Assembly (NCBI GenBank): GCA_015068055.1 | Contig: SVLG01000075.1 | Span: 1-8,137 of the forward strand | Length of the DNA: 8,137 nt | Source of the DNA: Oscillospiraceae bacterium | GTDB taxonomy: Bacteria; Bacillota_A; Clostridia; Oscillospirales; Oscillospiraceae | Reading direction: 5' to 3' | Part shown: positions 1 to 6,135 of the stretch, in pieces | Position numbering within the stretch: position 1 is the stretch's first letter | Layout of the letters: every line of letters starts with the position of its first letter | Translations under genes and position numbers: made by a program | Notes under the pieces: model-generated | Told to the model about the DNA's origin: nothing | The model's database searches: none | Seen by the model: only the letters and a program-made list of their open reading frames with translations

Positions 1-723
1 TTTTGTGCCTTCGCTGAGAAGCCGGATGGCCTCCATCACGGCGGCGGGGGTGGGCATGGCCACGCCATCGAGAAGCCGCTGGGCCTTGTCGAGACCCTTG
101 GCCTGAACGATCTTGCGGAGGAAGACCTCGCGGATGCGCTCCTGAACGCCCTCCACACGAAGTTCGCCCAGCTGGGGCATCACGTTTTCGCAGCGATAGG
201 TCTCCCGGCCGGCGAGAATGCGTTCGCACTCGGCGGCGGCGTTGCGGTTGCCGGCGATCAGGATGGGGAAGTCGCCTCCGGCAGCGGCAAGCATTTTGGC
301 GTTGCCGATGATGCAATCGGTGTTGCCGCCGTCAATGCCGCCGGCCAGCAGGAAGATGTCCGGCTGCTGGGCCACGATGTCCTGCGCATCCTCTTCGGTG
401 AGACCGTAGGAGTAGGTCTTGACGATCTTGGCGCCGGCGCCGAGACTGGCTCTGCGGGCGGCTTCCGCGGTGAGGGCGGGGACAAGACCGCTGACCAGCA
501 TCCGAAGTCCGCCGGCGGCGGAGGAGCAGGCGTAGGCCGCTTCATACTCCAGCTTGCCGGTGATTTCTTCCAGCTTGGCTACGGCCTTTTCAAGGCCCTC
601 GTTGATGTCCGTGTCCACGGTGGTCCAGCTCTGGGCGTGGCCCAGGAGCTTTTCAGCCTCCAGATCAACGGCGGTCACCTTGGTGTAGGTGCTGCCGAAG
701 TCCACCAGCAGGACATTTCTCAT
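1..723 (-). CDS. glmL: Glutamate mutase-associated protein GlmL/MutL, partial (3' end outside window)
   Basis: The reading frame runs open from the ATG at 721-723 to the window edge, giving 241 residues; the family is usually about 460 or more, so the C-terminal half is missing only because the window ends. The N-terminus has the phosphate-1 loop of the actin/Hsp70/sugar-kinase ATPase fold, DFGSTYTK (residues 8-15), followed by SSAAGGLRM (68-76) and LAGGIDGGNTD (126-136), all typical of MutL proteins encoded between glutamate mutase subunits. The role is thought to be chaperone-like or reactivating for the B12 enzyme, but is not firmly proven. The start lies 4 nt after the glmS stop, and its GAGGG ribosome-binding site (732-736) is inside the last glmS codons, so the two are translationally linked. 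In Clostridium tetanomorphum the order is mutS-mutL-mutE, so glmE is expected just beyond position 1. Confidence 0.93.
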   Translation of the reverse strand, partial: MRNVLLVDFGSTYTKVTAVDLEAEKLLGHAQSWTTVDTDINEGLEKAVAKLEEITGKLEYEAAYACSSAAGGLRMLVSGLVPALTAEAARRASLGAGAKIVKTYSYGLTEEDAQDIVAQQPDIFLLAGGIDGGNTDCIIGNAKMLAAAGGDFPILIAGNRNAAAECERILAGRETYRCENVMPQLGELRVEGVQERIREVFLRKIVQAKGLDKAQRLLDGVAMPTPAAVMEAIRLLSEGTK

Positions 724-727
724 GGGC

Positions 728-1141
728 TTAGCCCTCGATCTTCAGGTCCTGACGCAGGAAAGCGATGTCAACTTCGGGATCAGTGCCGGGGGCAAAGACG
801 CGGTCGAAGCCCATGGCCAGGAAGCGCTTCTCGATTTCGGGGAAGGGGTGCTTGCCGACGACGATGTTGCCGCCAACGTAGAGCAGGATGCCCTTCAGGC
901 CGGCCTCGTCGCACTTTTCACGGAAGCCGCGGCAGTCCAGCTCACCCTGACCGTACAGGGAAGAGACGATGATGGCATCGGCGTTGGCCTCGATGGCGGC
1001 CTCAATGAACTCCTCCTGGGAGACCATCACGCCGAGGTTAACGACTTCAAAGCCAGCCTCGGAAAATGCATTGTACAGGATCTGGTTGCCGACGGCGTGA
1101 ACGTCGGCGCCGATAACGCCAAGGATCAGTTTCTTACTCAT
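728..1141 (-). CDS. glmS: Glutamate mutase sigma (B12-binding) subunit GlmS/MutS
   Basis: This 137-residue protein is full length for the small subunit of adenosylcobalamin-dependent glutamate mutase (methylaspartate mutase), which with GlmE converts L-glutamate to threo-3-methyl-L-aspartate. It is a single Rossmann-like cobalamin-binding domain. The signature D-x-H-x-x-G is present as D13, H15 and G18, where the His replaces dimethylbenzimidazole as lower cobalt ligand. SLYGQGE (61-67) and GGNIVVGK (90-97) are the other B12-contacting stretches known in this family. The start is fixed by GAGGAGG on the minus strand (CCTCC at 1154-1158 on the plus strand), about 12 nt upstream of the ATG. It is the first gene of the operon, behind a perfect-consensus promoter at 1190-1218, with glmL directly after. 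I see no truncation or missing key residue. Confidence 0.97.
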   Translation of the reverse strand: MSKKLILGVIGADVHAVGNQILYNAFSEAGFEVVNLGVMVSQEEFIEAAIEANADAIIVSSLYGQGELDCRGFREKCDEAGLKGILLYVGGNIVVGKHPFPEIEKRFLAMGFDRVFAPGTDPEVDIAFLRQDLKIEG

Positions 1142-1160
1142 GGATCGGTTTTACCTCCTC

Positions 1161-1176
1161 ACAGAAATTGTTCTGT
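1161..1176. promoter_or_regulatory. Palindrome/hairpin in the glmS leader, next to the ribosome-binding site
   Basis: ACAGAA-ATTG-TTCTGT is a perfect 6-bp inverted repeat with a 4-base centre. In the glmS transcript it would start about 7 nt from the predicted 5' end and end directly against GAGGAGG. It could be a second operator, a 5'-stabilising hairpin, or a small structure affecting ribosome access. The sequence alone does not decide. Confidence 0.5.
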
Positions 1177-1189
1177 ATCATTCGACGAA

Positions 1190-1218
1190 ATTATACTATA
1201 ACACTTTGCAAGTGTCAA
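1190..1218 (-). promoter_or_regulatory. Sigma-A promoter of the glmS-glmL operon
   Basis: Read on the minus strand, TTGACA (plus-strand 1213-1218) and TATAAT (1190-1195) are separated by exactly 17 bp, so both hexamers match the consensus perfectly. Transcription would begin near 1183, leaving a leader of about 40 nt before the glmS ATG. A perfect palindrome fills most of the spacer (1201-1215) and another lies just after the start point (1161-1176), so a promoter this strong is probably held in check by a repressor. That regulation is inferred. Confidence 0.9.
1201..1215. promoter_or_regulatory. Operator-like palindrome inside the glm promoter
   Basis: ACACTT-TGC-AAGTGT is a perfect inverted repeat with 6-bp arms and a 3-bp centre. 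It sits between the -10 and -35 boxes of the glm promoter and overlaps three bases of the -35 box, the classic place for a repressor site. The regulator is not identifiable from the sequence. Confidence 0.55.
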
Positions 1219-1240
1219 CGGTTTTGCCCTGCATTTTGAC

Positions 1241-1269
1241 TTGATTTTTCAAGATATTTCGTTTATATT
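1241..1269 (+). promoter_or_regulatory. Candidate promoter for citC-citXG-eamA
   Basis: TTGATT (1241-1246) and TATATT (1264-1269) are 17 bp apart on the plus strand. If used, transcription would begin around 1276, only about 3 nt before the citC ATG, so the message would be almost leaderless. The -35 region overlaps a small inverted repeat, CTTGA-TTTT-TCAAG (1240-1253). A competing candidate is TTGTTC (1168-1173) with TATACT (1192-1197) and an 18-bp spacer; this would give a leader of about 75 nt that includes GAGG at 1270-1273 as ribosome-binding site, and would face the glm promoter. Confidence 0.45.
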
Positions 1270-1278
1270 GAGGCCATT

Positions 1279-2250
1279 ATGACAGATTTGAAAATTTTTA
1301 AATCGCCGGATGAAAAAATCCGGCTTCATACAAAGGAACTCCTGCAAAAATGTGGGCTGCGCTGGGAGAGCGTGCCGGACGAAACGGTACTCATTTACCG
1401 GGATGGCTGCGCCGTGGCCACGGGCTCCCGCCGGGGGAGGGTGCTGCAGTATCTCGCCGTGGCGAAGGAGGCCGAGGGCGAGGGGCTTGCCGAGCAGGTG
1501 GTCAGCGCCCTCACTGAGAGCGCCTTTGCCGCGGGGATTTTCCGCCTGTTCCTCTTTACCAAGCCCATGGCTGCCACGCAGTTCCTCTCCATGGGTTACA
1601 GCATTCTGGCGGAAACCGGCAGCATGGTGATGATGGAAAGTTCTGCGGCGGCTCTGCCCGACTGGCTGGCTTCTCTGCCCCGGGGGAGGGGCGGTGTGAC
1701 CGGCGCCATCGTGGCCAATGCCAACCCTTTTACCCGGGGCCACGCCTGGCTGATGGAGAGGGCTGCGGCGGAGTGTGATACGCTCCATGTCTTTGTCCTT
1801 TCCGAGGATGCCTCCCGCTTTTCCAGCGCCGAGCGGCTGGAGATGGTGAGCGCTTATGCCGGACGCTTTGACAATGTGCTGGTGCATCCCGGCGGCGACT
1901 ATATCATCTCCTCGGCCACCTTTCCTTCCTATTTTCTGAAGGATGCCGGGAGAATACAGGACGCCCAGATGGAGCTGGATGCCGCCCTCTTTGCCCGGCG
2001 CATTGCCCCGGCCCTTGGCATTACAAAGCGCTTTGTGGGCAGCGAACCCTACTGTCCGGTGACCTCGGCCTACAATGGCTGGCTCCATCGGGTGCTGCCC
2101 CGCTGGGGCGTGGAAGTGGTGGAGCTGGAGCGGCTGGAGGGGATCAGTGCCAGCCGTGTCCGCGCCCTGCTGGACGAGGGAAACCGGGACGAAGTGAGGA
2201 AGCTTGTGCCGGAGGAGAGTTATGCCGTCATCCAACGTAAATATGCTTGA
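1279..2250 (+). CDS. citC: [Citrate (pro-3S)-lyase] ligase CitC (acetate:ACP-SH ligase)
   Basis: CitC uses ATP and acetate to acetylate the thiol of the prosthetic group on the acyl-carrier subunit of citrate lyase, or of the related citramalate lyase, turning on the enzyme. The protein has 323 residues, slightly shorter than many CitC proteins (about 330-350). Residues 1 to about 120 look like the N-terminal GNAT-type domain. From about 140 comes a nucleotidyltransferase domain with the HxGH-type ATP motif NANPFTRGH (147-155), SSATFPSYFLK (211-221), RFVGSEPYCPVTSAYN (251-266) and the ISxSxxR motif ISASRVR (289-295). Only GAGG (1270-1273) precedes the ATG, a weak ribosome-binding site, so translation initiation is either weak or leaderless. 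Its 3' end overlaps citXG by 29 bp. It is divergent from glmS; the lyase subunit genes citDEF are not in the window, so the true partner enzyme (citrate or citramalate lyase) is uncertain. Confidence 0.93.
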   Translation: MTDLKIFKSPDEKIRLHTKELLQKCGLRWESVPDETVLIYRDGCAVATGSRRGRVLQYLAVAKEAEGEGLAEQVVSALTESAFAAGIFRLFLFTKPMAATQFLSMGYSILAETGSMVMMESSAAALPDWLASLPRGRGGVTGAIVANANPFTRGHAWLMERAAAECDTLHVFVLSEDASRFSSAERLEMVSAYAGRFDNVLVHPGGDYIISSATFPSYFLKDAGRIQDAQMELDAALFARRIAPALGITKRFVGSEPYCPVTSAYNGWLHRVLPRWGVEVVELERLEGISASRVRALLDEGNRDEVRKLVPEESYAVIQRKYA

Positions 2251-3496
2251 ACTTCTGCAGGCCCGGGAGGAGCGGGCGGCGCGGCAGAGCCGTTTTCGGG
2301 CGGCTTATCATGGGTCGCTCCTGTCCTTTTCCATGAATACTCCCGGACCCGTAAAGGATACGCCCCTTGTGCGCCTCGCCTTTTATGAGGGGAGGCGTCG
2401 GCTGATGGCGCGGCTGAGTCCGTTGGCAGAGGAACTGAGCTTTGACGCGGCGGGGCCGGCTCTTTTGTGGGCGGTGGATTTGGATGCCGCCGTGCTCAAG
2501 AGCATCTGTGAAGAAATGGAGGAACGCGACGGGCTGGGGCGTCTGTTTGATATGGATGTTCTGGATGCCGGGGGAGAAAAGCTCTCCCGGAGCACGCCGC
2601 GCAGGTGCCTTCTCTGTGATGAAGATGCCCGGGTCTGTGCCCGGAGCCGCCGCCATGGCCTGGATGCCGTGCTGGCGGAGACGCAGCGGCGGCAGCTGGA
2701 CTTTGCCGCCTCTCTTTACGCGGACAAGGCTGTGGAGGCCCTGCTGGAGGAGCTTTATACAACGCCTAAGCCCGGACTGGTGGACCGGAACAATTCCGGA
2801 GCCCACCGGGATATGGATCTGCCTCTTTTCGAAAAGAGCGCCCGGGCGCTGTGGCCCTACTTTTACGATGCCCTTTGCATCGGCTATGCCGCCGGGCCGG
2901 AGCGGGAGAGTATGGAACGCCTCCGGCAGCGGGGAGTACAGGGAGAAAAGGAAATGTTTGCCGCTACCGGCGGCGTCAATACCCACAAGGGCATGGTTTA
3001 CACCCTTGGCCTTCTGCTGGGCGGTGTCGGCAGGGCCTTTGCGCTGGGCGGTGAACCGGTAAGCAGGGCTGTGGAGCTGGCCCGGAGCGACTTTGACGAA
3101 ACCATGGCAGCCGCGGCAAGACGCGGCGAGAGCCATGGAGAAAAGCTTTATGTGCAAAAGGGTATCCGGGGTATTCGCGGGGAGGCGGCGGATGGCTTTC
3201 CCCATGCCCGCCATGCGGCGGCGCGGCTTTCGGAAGGCGCTGCCGCTGTGACAGTGCTGCTGGAGCTCATGGAGGAACTGGAGGATACCAATGTACTCCA
3301 CCGGGCCGGCGAGTCGGGTGCAGCTTTGGTGAAAAGCGAAGCGCAGCGTATCCTCGCTCTGCCGGAGGCGGAGCGGGAGGCGGCGCTGCTGAAACTGGAC
3401 GAAGTCTTTACCCGGGAGAATATCAGTCCCGGCGGTGCTGCCGATACGCTGGCGGCGGGGATGTTTCTGAATTCCGTCCGTTTTTTGAGAGGATGA
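2222..3496 (+). CDS. citXG: CitXG fusion: holo-citrate lyase synthase / triphosphoribosyl-dephospho-CoA synthase
   Basis: This 424-residue protein joins two enzymes. The CitX half (about 1-165) transfers the prosthetic group to the acyl-carrier subunit; it shows GRLFDMDV (106-113) and a Cys/Arg/His-rich segment at 122-145 typical of CitX. The CitG half (about 165-424) makes 2'-(5''-triphosphoribosyl)-3'-dephospho-CoA from ATP and dephospho-CoA; it shows TTPKPGLVDRNNSGAHRDMD (180-199), ATGGVNTHKG (248-257), GIRGEAADGFP (about 317-327) and SPGGAADTLAAGMFL (402-416). I chose ATG 2222 because GGAGG (2211-2215) lies 6 nt before it. TTG 2204 has no such site, and ATG 2243, although in frame, has no site at the right distance. 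CitX and CitG are separate proteins in some bacteria and fused in others. The first 29 bp lie within citC, and the stop overlaps the region of the next start, so the three genes form one operon. Confidence 0.93.
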   Translation: MPSSNVNMLELLQAREERAARQSRFRAAYHGSLLSFSMNTPGPVKDTPLVRLAFYEGRRRLMARLSPLAEELSFDAAGPALLWAVDLDAAVLKSICEEMEERDGLGRLFDMDVLDAGGEKLSRSTPRRCLLCDEDARVCARSRRHGLDAVLAETQRRQLDFAASLYADKAVEALLEELYTTPKPGLVDRNNSGAHRDMDLPLFEKSARALWPYFYDALCIGYAAGPERESMERLRQRGVQGEKEMFAATGGVNTHKGMVYTLGLLLGGVGRAFALGGEPVSRAVELARSDFDETMAAAARRGESHGEKLYVQKGIRGIRGEAADGFPHARHAAARLSEGAAAVTVLLELMEELEDTNVLHRAGESGAALVKSEAQRILALPEAEREAALLKLDEVFTRENISPGGAADTLAAGMFLNSVRFLRG

Positions 3497-3501
3497 TACA
3501 A

Positions 3502-4401
3502 ATGAAAAACGAAAGTAAGGCCATGATCGCGCTGATCGTGGGATACTGTATCTGGGGTGTGAGTTTTGTCTTCTCCAAAATCTGTCTGATCCACGCCTCG
3601 CCCTTTATCTACATAGGGCAGCGCTTTACCATTGCCATTGCACTGATGGGCGCGCTCATCGCCACGGGCCGGGTGAAGGTATCCTTCAAAGGGAAAAAGC
3701 TTGCCCCGCTGTTTCTCCTGGGGCTTTTTGAGCCGGTGCTTTATTTCCTTTGTGAAAACTACGGTATTCTCTATACCTCGGCCACGTTTTCCGGCATGAT
3801 GATTGCCATGATCCCCATTTCCTCCATGGCGCTCGCAGCCCTCTTTCTCAAAGACCGGCCAAACCTTCTGCAGGTTATTTTCTCGGTGATATCTGTGGCG
3901 GGCGTGGTGATGGTCAGCGTGAAGGGGACCGGCGGCGAGGGTTCGGTTCCGCTGAAGGGTGTGCTGCTGATGCTGGGTGCGGTGCTGACGGCCTCGGGTT
4001 ATCAGCTTATGACCCGAAAGCTGGCCGGCGAGTTCACGGCCTTTGAGCGGACGGTGTTCATGTTCCTCTTTGGTGCGGTGGTCTATGTGGCTCTGATGCT
4101 GCTGGAGAATATCCACCAGCCCCGCGCCATGCTGGAACCGCTGCTGAACTGGAAATATGTCGTGTCCCTGCTGTTCCAGGGAACACTTTCCAGTGTGGGG
4201 GCGTACTTTTTCCAGAACTACGCCATGACCTATCTGCCGGTGAGCCGTGTGGCTCCCTTCGCCAATCTGACCACGGTGGTGTCCCTTTTTGCAGGGGTGC
4301 TGTTCCTGCGTGAACCCTTCGGCCTTGTGATGATCCCGGCCTCGCTGATGATCCTGGGCGGCGTCTGGGGGGTTCAGAAATTTGCCGAAAAAGAAGAATG
4401 A
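3502..4401 (+). CDS. EamA-family (drug/metabolite transporter superfamily) permease
   Basis: The product is a hydrophobic protein of 299 residues with about ten membrane segments in two EamA repeats of roughly equal size. The first repeat begins ALIVGYCIWGVSFVFSK and has a GILYTSATFSGMMIAMIPI core. The second begins near the middle (GVLLMLGAVLTASGYQL) and contains VSRVAPFANLTTVVSLFAGVLFLREP, the typical EamA end-of-repeat pattern. Such proteins export or import small metabolites, but the family does not reveal the substrate. ATG 3502 is preferred because GAGAGG (3487-3492) is 9 nt upstream; ATG 3493, which overlaps the citXG stop as ATGA, is in frame and adds three residues but sits directly against that site. 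As the last gene of the citC operon it might move an intermediate or product of the lyase pathway; this is speculation. A strong terminator follows. Confidence 0.88.
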   Translation: MKNESKAMIALIVGYCIWGVSFVFSKICLIHASPFIYIGQRFTIAIALMGALIATGRVKVSFKGKKLAPLFLLGLFEPVLYFLCENYGILYTSATFSGMMIAMIPISSMALAALFLKDRPNLLQVIFSVISVAGVVMVSVKGTGGEGSVPLKGVLLMLGAVLTASGYQLMTRKLAGEFTAFERTVFMFLFGAVVYVALMLLENIHQPRAMLEPLLNWKYVVSLLFQGTLSSVGAYFFQNYAMTYLPVSRVAPFANLTTVVSLFAGVLFLREPFGLVMIPASLMILGGVWGVQKFAEKEE

Positions 4402-4406
4402 GATTT

Positions 4407-4444
4407 GCACAAAACCCACGTCTGTTTGGACGTGGGTTTTGTGC
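4407..4444 (+). terminator. Intrinsic terminator of citC-citXG-eamA
   Basis: A perfect 16-bp stem (4407-4422 with 4429-4444) closes a 6-base loop, TGTTTG. The inner stem is GC-rich (CCCACGTC/GACGTGGG), and its outer part pairs AAAA with the TTTT run that follows the GC core, as in many A-tract/T-tract terminators. It begins 5 nt after the eamA stop. The arrangement could also work on the opposite strand. Confidence 0.9.
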
Positions 4445-4450
4445 TATAAA

Positions 4451-4477
4451 ATGCAAGTAAATATAAAAAACTTGCAT
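4451..4477. repeat. Inverted repeat ATGCAAG / CTTGCAT
   Basis: Perfect 7-bp arms at 4451-4457 and 4471-4477 are separated by 13 AT-rich bases. It lies 6 bp downstream of the eamA terminator. No role can be assigned; a chance match in AT-rich DNA is possible. Confidence 0.35.
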
Positions 4478-4556
4478 AATTACGGGGTCATAGAGAAAAT
4501 AACGGATTTTAAGAAATAAAATTGCAACAGAGAAGAAATATTATGCAAATTTACCA

Positions 4557-4585
4557 TTGCGCTGACGATGCTTTCCCGCTATAAT
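4557..4585 (+). promoter_or_regulatory. Orphan promoter-like sequence
   Basis: TTGCGC (4557-4562) and a perfect TATAAT (4580-4585) are 17 bp apart on the plus strand. No gene follows in this direction before the terminator-like structure at 4720-4757, which also has a T-run on the plus strand. A transcript of about 165 nt (roughly 4592-4757) is therefore conceivable. The -35 is only a partial match, so the call is tentative. Confidence 0.4.
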
Positions 4586-4719
4586 GCAGAAAAAAGAAAA
4601 TATGAATTTTCCAAAAAAGAAACTTGCAAAAATTGATTAAAATGCGGGAAATAAACGGGGAAAGTGGCGTTCATATGACGGAAAGATCCTTCTGAATTTC
4701 ATTCTTGCTTATATCAAAC

Positions 4720-4757
4720 AAAAAACCGCCCATGCTGAAAGCATGAACGGCTTTTTT
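4720..4757 (-). terminator. Bidirectional-type terminator after the NSS transporter gene
   Basis: CATGCT (4731-4736) pairs with AGCATG (4740-4745) around a GAA loop, followed outward by a CC/AA internal loop, a CCG/CGG pair block, one bulged base, and A6 (4720-4725) opposite T6 (4752-4757). On the minus strand the T-run follows the hairpin 16 nt past the transporter stop. The same structure has a T-run on the plus strand, so it may work both ways. Confidence 0.75.
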
Positions 4758-4772
4758 GAAAGATATTCCGGG

Positions 4773-6113
4773 TTAACCGATGCCGCCGAGAATGGCGCCG
4801 GCCACGAGCGCGATGAGTGCGCAGGAGCAGTAGACATATTTGGAGAGGGGGAAGTACCAGCCGCCAAGGGGCTTGCCGGCACCGCGGTTGACCTGCTCCA
4901 TAACAAAGTCCTTGCCGGCCACCCAGAAGAACATGATACCGGCCAGCAATGCGCCGAGGGGACAGATGTAGATGGAGACCACATCCATCCAGCCGGAGGT
5001 GATGGCCTGAATGCACAGGGCTACCATGCCGCCAAAAGCGATAACGATGGCCACGGCGGGAGCGCGCTTGAGCTTGAAGCGGGCCTGCATGGTTTCCACG
5101 GGCGCCTCATAAAGATTGATGAGAGAGGTAATACCTGCGAAGAAAACGCAGACGAAGAAAACCAGACCGATGATCCGACCGCCGGGCATACCGTTCATCA
5201 CGTTTACCAGATAGATGAACATGAGGCCGGGGCCGCCGCTGGAAAGCTCAGCGGAGCCGGCAGCCATGGCGGGAATGATGACAAAGGCGGCCAGCAGGGC
5301 GGCCAGCGTATCAAAGAAAGCCACGTTCCGGGCGGAGTAGGGGATGTCCTCATCCTCGGGGAGGTAGGAGCCGTAGATCACGGTGCCGTTGCCGGCCACG
5401 GACAGGGAGAAGAAGGCCTGACCAAAGGCGTAGATCCAGAGCTTGGGATCGGCAAGACCTGCGGGGTTGATGGTGAAGATATACTTATAGCCCTCCGCGG
5501 AGCCGGGAAGCGTGGCGATGTAGACACCGAGTCCCACAAAGAGGAAAAAGAGCAGGGGCAGCAGCACCTTGTTGCACTTCTCGATGCCCTTGGAAACGCC
5601 AAGAGCCATGATGGCAAAAGCTGTTATCAGGGCGATGATGATCCATAGATTGGCTCCCCAGGCACCGGCGGTGACGCCGAAGGTTCCGCCAATGGTGTCC
5701 ATGTTCTGGCCCATGGCAAAGAGCTGGCCGCTGAAGCCCATTACCATATATTTAATGATCCAGCCCATGACCACGCTGTAGCCGATGGCGAGGGCCAGAG
5801 AGCCCAGAACGGGCAGGATGCCGATGACTTCACCGGCGCGGCGGCAGCCCTTCGTCTCGGTGCACATACCGAAAGCGCCGATGGGGCCGGTGCGTGCGGC
5901 GCGGCCCAGAGCCATCTCGCCGGCGACGCCGGTGGAGCCGATGAGCAGCACAAAGAGGAAATAGGGCAGCAGGAAGGTCATGCCGCCCCAGGCGGAGACC
6001 AGGTAGGGGAAACGCCAGATGTTGCCCATGCCGACGGCCGAGCCGATGCAGGCCAGAATAAAGCCCCAGCGGTTCTGGAAGTTGTCGCGGGTGTTTTTGA
6101 CGCTTTTACTCAT
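4773..6113 (-). CDS. Sodium-dependent amino acid transporter, NSS (SNF) family
   Basis: The product has 446 residues and strongly hydrophobic segments throughout, with a length matching the bacterial 11-helix members (MhsT, Tyt1) rather than 12-helix LeuT. TM1 carries the unwound sodium and substrate site GSAVGMGNIWRFPY (24-37); N31 and R34 correspond to the sodium-binding Asn27 and gating Arg30 of LeuT. TM8 carries AGITS (about 326-330), whose Thr-Ser pair matches the second sodium site. These proteins couple sodium entry to uptake of a neutral, often hydrophobic or aromatic, amino acid across the inner membrane; the exact substrate cannot be read from sequence. The start is supported by AGGAG (minus strand, 6123-6127), 9 nt before the ATG. 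It lies 22 nt after ridA and shares its promoter; a terminator follows 16 nt after the stop. Confidence 0.95.
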   Translation of the reverse strand: MSKSVKNTRDNFQNRWGFILACIGSAVGMGNIWRFPYLVSAWGGMTFLLPYFLFVLLIGSTGVAGEMALGRAARTGPIGAFGMCTETKGCRRAGEVIGILPVLGSLALAIGYSVVMGWIIKYMVMGFSGQLFAMGQNMDTIGGTFGVTAGAWGANLWIIIALITAFAIMALGVSKGIEKCNKVLLPLLFFLFVGLGVYIATLPGSAEGYKYIFTINPAGLADPKLWIYAFGQAFFSLSVAGNGTVIYGSYLPEDEDIPYSARNVAFFDTLAALLAAFVIIPAMAAGSAELSSGGPGLMFIYLVNVMNGMPGGRIIGLVFFVCVFFAGITSLINLYEAPVETMQARFKLKRAPAVAIVIAFGGMVALCIQAITSGWMDVVSIYICPLGALLAGIMFFWVAGKDFVMEQVNRGAGKPLGGWYFPLSKYVYCSCALIALVAGAILGGIG

Positions 6114-6135
6114 TTCTCTTTACTCCTGTGTAAGA

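Larger units (their letters stand above)
4445..4719. other. Non-coding spacer between convergent operons
   Basis: These 275 bp are AT-rich and carry no convincing gene. The longest short frame with any plausibility, 17 codons from ATG 4642, has no ribosome-binding site. The segment holds several TTGCA/TGCAA words (4451, 4471, about 4522, 4543, 4623), a 7-bp inverted repeat (4451-4457 with 4471-4477), TTTCCCGC (4572-4579) with its complement GCGGGAAA (4644-4651), and a promoter-like sequence at 4557-4585 reading right. A spacer this long between two terminated converging operons is more than termination needs. Confidence 0.6.

Noticed and set aside
689..1201. Plus-strand 170-codon open frame opposite glmS
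   Set aside because: It is the mirror of a highly conserved B12-binding protein, has no ribosome-binding site and resembles no family.
1249..2235. Minus-strand 328-codon frame opposite citC
   Set aside because: A GC-rich shadow rich in His, Gly and Pro; citC on the other strand has all family motifs.
2228..3301. Minus-strand long frame opposite citXG
   Set aside because: Composition is that of an antisense frame, and the sense strand encodes recognisable CitX and CitG domains.
3148..4419. Minus-strand 423-codon frame opposite eamA and the end of citXG
   Set aside because: Rich in His, Gln and Lys with no domain; it spans the terminator and two genes with clear sense coding.
4642..4695. 17-codon frame MREINGESGVHMTERSF as a leader peptide
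   Set aside because: No ribosome-binding site and no downstream gene on that strand to control.
4743..5648. Plus-strand 301-codon frame opposite the NSS transporter
   Set aside because: Gly/His/Asp-rich antisense of membrane segments, starting inside the terminator hairpin.
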